DNA of 64,000 bases from positions 325,322-389,321 of the forward strand of contig JANQPV010000022.1 of NCBI GenBank assembly GCA_028285305.1. The letters run 5' to 3'. Positions 59,365-64,000 of this stretch are shown here, piece after piece. Numbering within the stretch: the stretch's first letter is position 1; each line of letters starts with the position of its first letter. The DNA is from Alphaproteobacteria bacterium (GTDB lineage Bacteria; Pseudomonadota; Alphaproteobacteria; SMXP01). The position numbers and the translations under genes were made by a program. The notes beneath the pieces were generated by a model. The model ran no database searches, had not been told where the DNA came from, and worked only from the letters and a program-made list of their open reading frames with translations.

Positions 59365-59437
59365 CGGTTTGTTCCAGCGGTCTTTAGGCGTCCTTGTTCT
59401 AAGTCCAGATTTGAAACAAATCTGACAACAAACCGTT
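59363..59437 (-). promoter_or_regulatory. nested inverted repeats in the dnaJ-like gene leader, possible RNA switch or operator
   Basis: The inner repeat CAGATTTG-AAA-CAAATCTG (59406-59424) has perfect eight-base arms. An outer pair with perfect 11-base arms, AACGGTTTGTT (59363-59373) and AACAAACCGTT (59427-59437), encloses it. Read on the - strand, the 3' outer arm runs directly into the TTG start codon (two of its bases), so in an mRNA starting upstream of 59437 the start region would be paired. A TTGTCA box directly before the inner repeat, with 17 bases between, alternatively allows the inner repeat to be a DNA operator within a promoter. Confidence 0.5.
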
Positions 59438-59492
59438 AAGAGGCAGGTAACGGCAGATTAATGACTATTAAGAAGACGTTAACGCAATTTCG

Positions 59493-60371
59493 TCAGTCTG
59501 CGGTGTTTGCCTTCAGACCGAGCCGATCCGCCATAACGCGGTCCACGGTGCGTTTGGGCAAAAGTCGCGGCAAAATCCAGTTTATGACCGGGTGGCGGAC
59601 CACCGGGTATCTGACTTTGGGCTTGGGATCGGTGAGAGCTTTCAATACGACCCGGCCGACTTTTTCCGGTGGGAAGCCCTTCTTGCCTTGTTCCAAGAAA
59701 TATTCTTTAAACTGAGCAAGAGTATCGTAATACTCTGTCCCTTCAAAACGGCTGATATCGTCGTCTTGGGCTTTGTCCCAAATCGGCGTGGCGACGGCGC
59801 CGGGAGCTACGATGATCATGTCTATTCCGTGGACAACCAACTCGCGGCGCCAGGCCTCGGTCAAGCCTTCCAGACCATGTTTCGAGGCGGCGTATGCGCC
59901 AAGAAACGGAGAGGCTATCTTGCCGCCTACGGAGCTTATATTCACGATCCGGCCAGGGTCCCCTGCGCGGTCAGGATCTGTTCCCAGCAGCGGGAGAAAG
60001 TGCTTGGTTGTCCGGAAGGCGCCGACCAAATTGATGTCCAACTGCCGCGTGATCTCATCGGGCTCCAAATAGGACAGAGGACCGGAGACCGCCACGCCCG
60101 CGTTGTTTACGAGGCCGGCAAGATTTTGGCCTCCGAGTTGGTCGCTTAGGCTCTCAGCGCTCCGTCTTATTGCTTCATCATCCGTGACGTCGAAGACCAA
60201 AGGTTCGAACGCCTCACCAAACTCGCGCTTTAGTTTCTGGCCATCTTCGGGTTTGCGCACACTGCCGTAGATTTTGAATTGCTTGGCGATGAGAACTTTT
60301 GCGGTTCCCCAACCGATCCCAGAAGAACATCCGGTGATGACCACTGCTTTGGTCTGATCTTGATTAGCCAT
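59493..60371 (-). CDS. short-chain dehydrogenase/reductase
   Basis: A 292-residue classical SDR. The cofactor motif is VVITGCSSGIGWGTA, NNAGVAVSGPLSYL provides the conserved Asn, and Tyr and Lys of the active site are in YAASKHGLEG. The C-terminal part (KVGRVVLKALTDPKPKVRYPV) is common in SDRs annotated as retinol or steroid dehydrogenase-like. AGGAG precedes ATG 60371, so I rejected the longer in-frame start. Substrate unknown. Confidence 0.86.
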   Translation of the reverse strand: MANQDQTKAVVITGCSSGIGWGTAKVLIAKQFKIYGSVRKPEDGQKLKREFGEAFEPLVFDVTDDEAIRRSAESLSDQLGGQNLAGLVNNAGVAVSGPLSYLEPDEITRQLDINLVGAFRTTKHFLPLLGTDPDRAGDPGRIVNISSVGGKIASPFLGAYAASKHGLEGLTEAWRRELVVHGIDMIIVAPGAVATPIWDKAQDDDISRFEGTEYYDTLAQFKEYFLEQGKKGFPPEKVGRVVLKALTDPKPKVRYPVVRHPVINWILPRLLPKRTVDRVMADRLGLKANTAD

Positions 60372-60399
60372 CCGTGCTCCTCGCGCAATTGATTGGACG

Positions 60400-60873
60400 T
60401 TAGCTGCTGTAGATTTGCCAGGATCCATCCGGTTGTTGACAGGCAGTCGCTTGTCCTTGAGCGGACTCACCGCCTGCTTGGACGGTTTCATTGAACCGCG
60501 TACATTTTTGACTGCCCCGTTGATAAGACTGAGTCGGGGTCACTTTGCCCGAATTGCCGCTTTCCGCGTTGCGCCATGTCTGCGATTGGCCCGAATTCAC
60601 GGCATCGTAGGCCGCTTTGTCGCGGTAGGCATAGTCTTTCTGGGTCAGGCGGCTCGCTATGGCCCGGCCGGCGTACCCACCCAATAGGGCGCCAAACACA
60701 GTTGCGGCCGTTTTTCCACTGCCGGAACCGAATTGGGCTCCCACGACACCGCCGGCGATCGCACCCAATATGCCTCCGACATCTTGACTAGAGAGCCCTC
60801 CGCTGCTTGTGCACCCTGAAAGCACCAGTGCCGAAGTCACGACGCACATCTGTGCAGTTCTCATCATTCCCAT
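60400..60873 (-). CDS. glycine-zipper surface-antigen-type lipoprotein
   Basis: A 157-residue lipoprotein. The signal sequence ends in the lipobox LSGC (Cys near residue 21). A glycine-zipper segment follows (GGILGAIAGGVVGAQFGSGSGKTAATVFGALLGGYAGRAI), as in the Rickettsia 17-kDa antigen family, then a domain ending in ATACQQPDGSWQIY, typical of the RT0821/Lpp0805 type. It is expected to be anchored in the outer membrane. AGGGA eight bases before ATG 60873 supports the start. Confidence 0.85.
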   Translation of the reverse strand: MGMMRTAQMCVVTSALVLSGCTSSGGLSSQDVGGILGAIAGGVVGAQFGSGSGKTAATVFGALLGGYAGRAIASRLTQKDYAYRDKAAYDAVNSGQSQTWRNAESGNSGKVTPTQSYQRGSQKCTRFNETVQAGGESAQGQATACQQPDGSWQIYSS

Positions 60874-61037
60874 TGTCGTTCCCTTTCCATGTGTTCGAAA
60901 GCCGGCATCAGTTTAATTATGCTGACCTGTTCTAATCCTTGCCAAGGTATTGTGTCGAACATCAGGTCATTCTGGATTGCAATGGGCGAATTCTATATGA
61001 CCATTGTACGTGGATTTGATCACAACGGATTAGGATC

Positions 61038-61676
61038 ATGGCTGTATCGACATCCAACTCTCCTGCCGCCGGGCTCATGGAACTTCAAGAGTGCGAGGAC
61101 CCAATTGAGCTCTTTCAAGACTGGTTTTCGGCTGCGTGTGACCGCGAAGTGAGTGATCCCACAGCAATGGCCTTGGCGACGGCCGATGCGCGCGGCGTGC
61201 CGAATGTGCGCATTGTTTTGTTCAAGCGCTCAGGCGAAGACGGCTTTGTTTTTTACTCCAACAGTCAGAGCATCAAAGGAGAGGAACTAAAGGCAAATCC
61301 GCAAGTCGCGCTTTGCATGCATTGGAAGAGTATCCGTCGGCAGATACGGGTTCAGGGGGTTACCGCGCCGGTCGACAATGCCGAAGCAGATGCCTATTTT
61401 CGTACACGCCCTCGGGACAGTCAGATCGGTGCTTGGGCGTCGGAACAATCGCGAGAGCTCAGCGGGCGGCCAGAACTTGAACAGGCGCTCCGTGATGTGG
61501 AAGCGCGATTTGATGGCCGCGATGTCGACCGGCCGCCGCATTGGACGGGCTTTTGCGTGCGTCCGTTGCGTATAGAATTCTGGCGCGAGCGGGAATTTCG
61601 TCTCCACGACCGCAAAGTCTTTGAGCGATCCAATCCTGATGACACAAATTGGCGATCTAAGTATCTCTATCCCTGA
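61038..61676 (+). CDS. pdxH: pyridoxamine 5'-phosphate oxidase
   Basis: A 212-residue FMN enzyme that makes pyridoxal 5'-phosphate. DPTAMALATADARGVPNVRIVLFK, GFVFYSNSQSIKGEELKANPQVALCMHWKSIRRQIRVQG, and the C-terminal signature PPHWTGFCVRPLRIEFW...RLHDR are all present. Length fits. It is divergent from the lipoprotein gene; the 164-base gap contains a small palindrome CCTTG-C-CAAGG (60937-60947). Confidence 0.95.
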   Translation: MAVSTSNSPAAGLMELQECEDPIELFQDWFSAACDREVSDPTAMALATADARGVPNVRIVLFKRSGEDGFVFYSNSQSIKGEELKANPQVALCMHWKSIRRQIRVQGVTAPVDNAEADAYFRTRPRDSQIGAWASEQSRELSGRPELEQALRDVEARFDGRDVDRPPHWTGFCVRPLRIEFWREREFRLHDRKVFERSNPDDTNWRSKYLYP

Positions 61677-61704
61677 TTCGGTTTGACAACGAAAAGCTGC
61701 ACGC

Positions 61705-62652
61705 ATGACGCAACCAGAGAAGTTATCTTCACCTCCCGCTGATCGTTCGGAGTCCAAACCAGATACCGAGAACCAGATGCGGTTGGCGACTTATGCCGCA
61801 GTTGCGGTTGCGATCGTCTTAGTGGTTATAAAGTTCGTTGCGTGGAATGCCTCAGGTTCCGTTGCATTGCTGGGTTCTTTGTTCGACAGTCTGATGGACT
61901 TCGCGGTCTCCGTCTTAAACTTGCTTGCCGTGCGTCAAGCGCTGGTGCCCGCCGATCACGATCATCGGTTTGGTCATGGAAAGGTGGAGGCTTTGGCCGG
62001 TCTCGGCCAGGCCACGCTGATTTCCCTGTCTGCAGCCTACTTGCTGTTCGAGTCGTATAGTCGCTTGGCCAACCCGGAGATCATCGAGAGCGGAGATTTG
62101 GCTATCGGTGTTATGATCATTTCAATGGTGCTTACGTTGGGGCTGATCCTCTATCAGCGGCGTGTCGCGCAGGCATCCGGGTCCCTCGCAATCGCAGCTG
62201 ACGAACTCCATTATCGCGGCGATCTGTTGATAAACGGGGGCGTCATTGTGGCTCTTGTTCTGTCCATCGCGTTCGGCTGGCTAGAAGCCGACGGGTTCTT
62301 CGGGCTCGGCATCGCGATCTATTTGTTCCACGCAGCGTGGCAGATCGGCCGTCAGTCGACAGATCAACTGATGGACCGGGAGCTGCCAGACGATGTCCGA
62401 ACTCAAGTCAAAAAAATTGCGCTTGATCACCCACGCGTAAAAGCGGTTCATGACCTTCGCACGCGCTCCGCCGGGAGAAAGCAATTCATACAAATGCACC
62501 TGGAAATGGATCCCAAGATCTCGTTAACTGATGCACACCGAATTTCAGATGAAGTTGAAGGCGCGCTCATGAAAACATTTCCACGTGCCGAAATCCTTAT
62601 TCACCAGGATCCAGAAGGTCACGAAGAAGTGTCAAAACTGGCGCAAAGCTAG
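61705..62652 (+). CDS. cation diffusion facilitator (FieF-like) metal transporter
   Basis: A 315-residue inner-membrane exporter with six predicted membrane segments. The metal-site residues are in SLFDSLMDF (segment 2), HDHRFGHGKVEALAGLGQA (loop) and ADELHYRGDLLINGG (segment 5), where H-x-x-x-D is typical for Zn/Fe-type CDF members. A cytoplasmic alpha-beta domain (VKAVHDLRTRSAGRKQFIQMHLEMDP) ends the protein. It exchanges divalent cations for protons. It follows pdxH by 28 bases. Confidence 0.9.
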   Translation: MTQPEKLSSPPADRSESKPDTENQMRLATYAAVAVAIVLVVIKFVAWNASGSVALLGSLFDSLMDFAVSVLNLLAVRQALVPADHDHRFGHGKVEALAGLGQATLISLSAAYLLFESYSRLANPEIIESGDLAIGVMIISMVLTLGLILYQRRVAQASGSLAIAADELHYRGDLLINGGVIVALVLSIAFGWLEADGFFGLGIAIYLFHAAWQIGRQSTDQLMDRELPDDVRTQVKKIALDHPRVKAVHDLRTRSAGRKQFIQMHLEMDPKISLTDAHRISDEVEGALMKTFPRAEILIHQDPEGHEEVSKLAQS

Positions 62653-62744
62653 GGATTTTGGGACATTGCAGTTGCGACCGTGTGGGTTCGCGCTTAAGGT
62701 GATGAGTTAAAGATAGAGATTTTGTGACGTTCAGGGAGGAACGA

Positions 62745-64000
62745 ATGCAGGGATTGATGCAGGATTGGCCCCTTCTGGTGGGGAAAGTGTTTGATCACGC
62801 GAACACCGCTCACGGGGAACAAGAAATCGTAACTCGTACGGTTGAAGGACCGATCCACCGTTACACGTACCGGGATGCCTATGTCCGCTCAAAGAAGGTT
62901 GCTCAGGCTCTTCTTAAGCTTGGTGTTAAAGAAGGGGATCGAATCGGCACGCTTGCATGGAATACATATCGGCATCTTGAATCTTGGTACGGAATTACAG
63001 GTGTGGGTGCCGTCTACCACACCCTCAATCCTCGTCTCTTTGCCGAGCAGCTTGTTTATATCATTACCCATGCTGAGGATAAGTTCATCTTCGTTGATTT
63101 GACATTTGTTCCCATCTTGGAAGGTATTCAGGATCAATTGGGGTGTGTGGAGGGTTACGTTATTCTGACCGATGAAGCCTCCATGCCGGCCACCAGTCTG
63201 AAAAATGCGATCTGCTATGAGGGCTTGATTTCTGACCATGACGGAGACTTCGAATGGGCTGCGGTCGACGAGAAGGCGGCCTGTGGCCTTTGCTATACCT
63301 CGGGCACAACGGGGAACCCAAAAGGTGTGCTCTATTCCCATCGATCAAACGTGTTGCACACTCTGGCGGCCAATGGGGCTGATGCCATGGGGATGCGCGC
63401 GGCCGACAGTGTGCTTCCGGTTGTCCCTATGTTTCATGCGAACGCGTGGACGATCGCGTTCAGCGCGCCTGCCGCCGGTTCAAAGTTGGTCATGCCGGGC
63501 GCAAACATGGACGGCGAGAGCATCTATGAGCTGCTTGAAAACGAACAGGTGACGTTTTCAGCAGCTGTTCCAACCGTGTGGCTCATGTTGCTCAGCTATC
63601 TTGAAGATAATGACAAGACGCTCTCGTCTTTGCGCCGGGTGGCGATCGGTGGGTCGGCGTGCCCGCAAATGATGATTGAGAAGTTCCAAAAAAATTATGG
63701 CGTGGACGTCGTTCATGCGTGGGGCATGACGGAGATGAGTCCGATCGGGACCTTGTGCACTTTTAAGCCGGGCATGGAGAAGTGGCCCGCGGAGCAACAA
63801 ATCCAACAAAAGTTGAAGCAGGGCAGAGCGATCTTCACGGTGGAAATGAAAATCACCGATGATGACGGCAAAGAATTGCCGCATGACGGAAAAGCTTTCG
63901 GTCACCTCTTGGTTCGAGGTCCGGCTATTGTGAACGGATACTTCAAAGGGGAGGGCGGAGACCCTCTGGATACAGATAGCTGGTTTGATACGGGCGATGT
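62745..64000 (+). CDS. acyl-CoA synthetase (AMP-forming), cut by window end
   Basis: At least 418 codons of an adenylate-forming enzyme, still open at 64000. The P-loop CYTSGTTGNPKGVLYSHRS (about residues 184-202), HAWGMTEMSP (near 325) and the DTGD motif close to the cut end are clear. The layout (MQDWPLLVGKVFDHAN, LPVVPMFHANAWTIAFS) matches the medium/long-chain fatty acyl-CoA ligases of the AlkK/FadD3 group, which activate fatty acids for beta-oxidation. AGGGAGGA lies before ATG 62745. Confidence 0.9.
   Translation, partial: MQGLMQDWPLLVGKVFDHANTAHGEQEIVTRTVEGPIHRYTYRDAYVRSKKVAQALLKLGVKEGDRIGTLAWNTYRHLESWYGITGVGAVYHTLNPRLFAEQLVYIITHAEDKFIFVDLTFVPILEGIQDQLGCVEGYVILTDEASMPATSLKNAICYEGLISDHDGDFEWAAVDEKAACGLCYTSGTTGNPKGVLYSHRSNVLHTLAANGADAMGMRAADSVLPVVPMFHANAWTIAFSAPAAGSKLVMPGANMDGESIYELLENEQVTFSAAVPTVWLMLLSYLEDNDKTLSSLRRVAIGGSACPQMMIEKFQKNYGVDVVHAWGMTEMSPIGTLCTFKPGMEKWPAEQQIQQKLKQGRAIFTVEMKITDDDGKELPHDGKAFGHLLVRGPAIVNGYFKGEGGDPLDTDSWFDTGD

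Noticed and set aside
1-64000. tRNA, rRNA, CRISPR arrays, prophage or transposon genes
   Set aside because: Looked for across the window and none was seen; the gaps between genes are too short for most and contain no matching signatures.

Overview
The window looks like chromosome of an alphaproteobacterium, most likely of the Hyphomicrobiales (Rhizobiales) or a neighbouring order. The evidence is the flbT-flaF pair (alphaproteobacterial flagellin regulators) and two housekeeping blocks in an order familiar from that group: histone-deacetylase-like, histidine phosphatase, xseB, dxs, tlyA, 23S-type methyltransferase; and aroC, fabI, dnaJ-like, SDR, pdxH. GTG and TTG starts are common. I found no tRNA, rRNA, CRISPR array, transposase or phage gene.

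Positions 1-29,202 hold a surface-glycan locus of about 27 genes, all on the + strand and mostly close-packed. It opens with a nonulosonate-type module: the tail of a polysaccharide deacetylase, a NeuB-like synthase, a Gfo/Idh/MocA oxidoreductase, a GNAT acetyltransferase, an AsnB-type amidotransferase, an N-acetyl-sugar amidotransferase, a small unknown protein and a methyltransferase. A more AT-rich middle (about 7.4-18.7 kb) carries a capsule-type transferase, a phytanoyl-CoA-dioxygenase-like enzyme, an ABC exporter, three FkbM methyltransferases and other methyltransferases. The end has a cupin, a perosamine-synthase-like aminotransferase, several glycosyltransferases, more methyltransferases and a second AsnB homologue. 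Nine methyltransferases in one locus point to a heavily O-methylated glycan. No Wzx, Wzy or Wza is visible; the only exporter is a PglK/MsbA-type ABC protein.

Facing the end of that locus, on the - strand, is a two-gene regulatory unit: an EPS-type winged-helix protein with an added nucleotide-binding-like C-terminal domain, overlapping a NusG/RfaH paralogue. A 479-bp gap with repeated TGAATTTCA motifs separates it from a divergent UDP-glucuronate-epimerase-like gene.

At 32.1-35.5 kb lie a 44-residue membrane peptide with its own terminator and a region of phased A-tracts, a TPR/GT41 (O-GlcNAc-transferase-like) protein, and divergent flbT-flaF. This neighbourhood suggests flagellin glycosylation, perhaps using a sugar made by the first locus.

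Positions 35.5-45.8 kb carry varied metabolic genes: a CMD-like protein, an FAD-linked 2-hydroxyacid dehydrogenase, a beta-propeller-like protein, tsaC, two metallo-beta-lactamase-fold hydrolases, RDD, VOC, CPBP and EEP proteins, an HDAC-like deacetylase and a histidine phosphatase. Positions 45.8-55.3 kb carry xseB, dxs, tlyA, an MFS transporter, two methyltransferases and an overlapping pair (glutamate-cysteine-ligase-like and aspartoacylase-like). Positions 55.4-60.9 kb, on the - strand, hold a small membrane protein, an NTF2-like protein with an operator-like array upstream, aroC, fabI, a dnaJ-like gene with a strikingly structured leader, an SDR and a lipoprotein. The window closes on the + strand with pdxH, a CDF metal transporter and an acyl-CoA ligase cut by the window end.

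The only stretch over 300 bases without a credible gene is 30,425-30,903.
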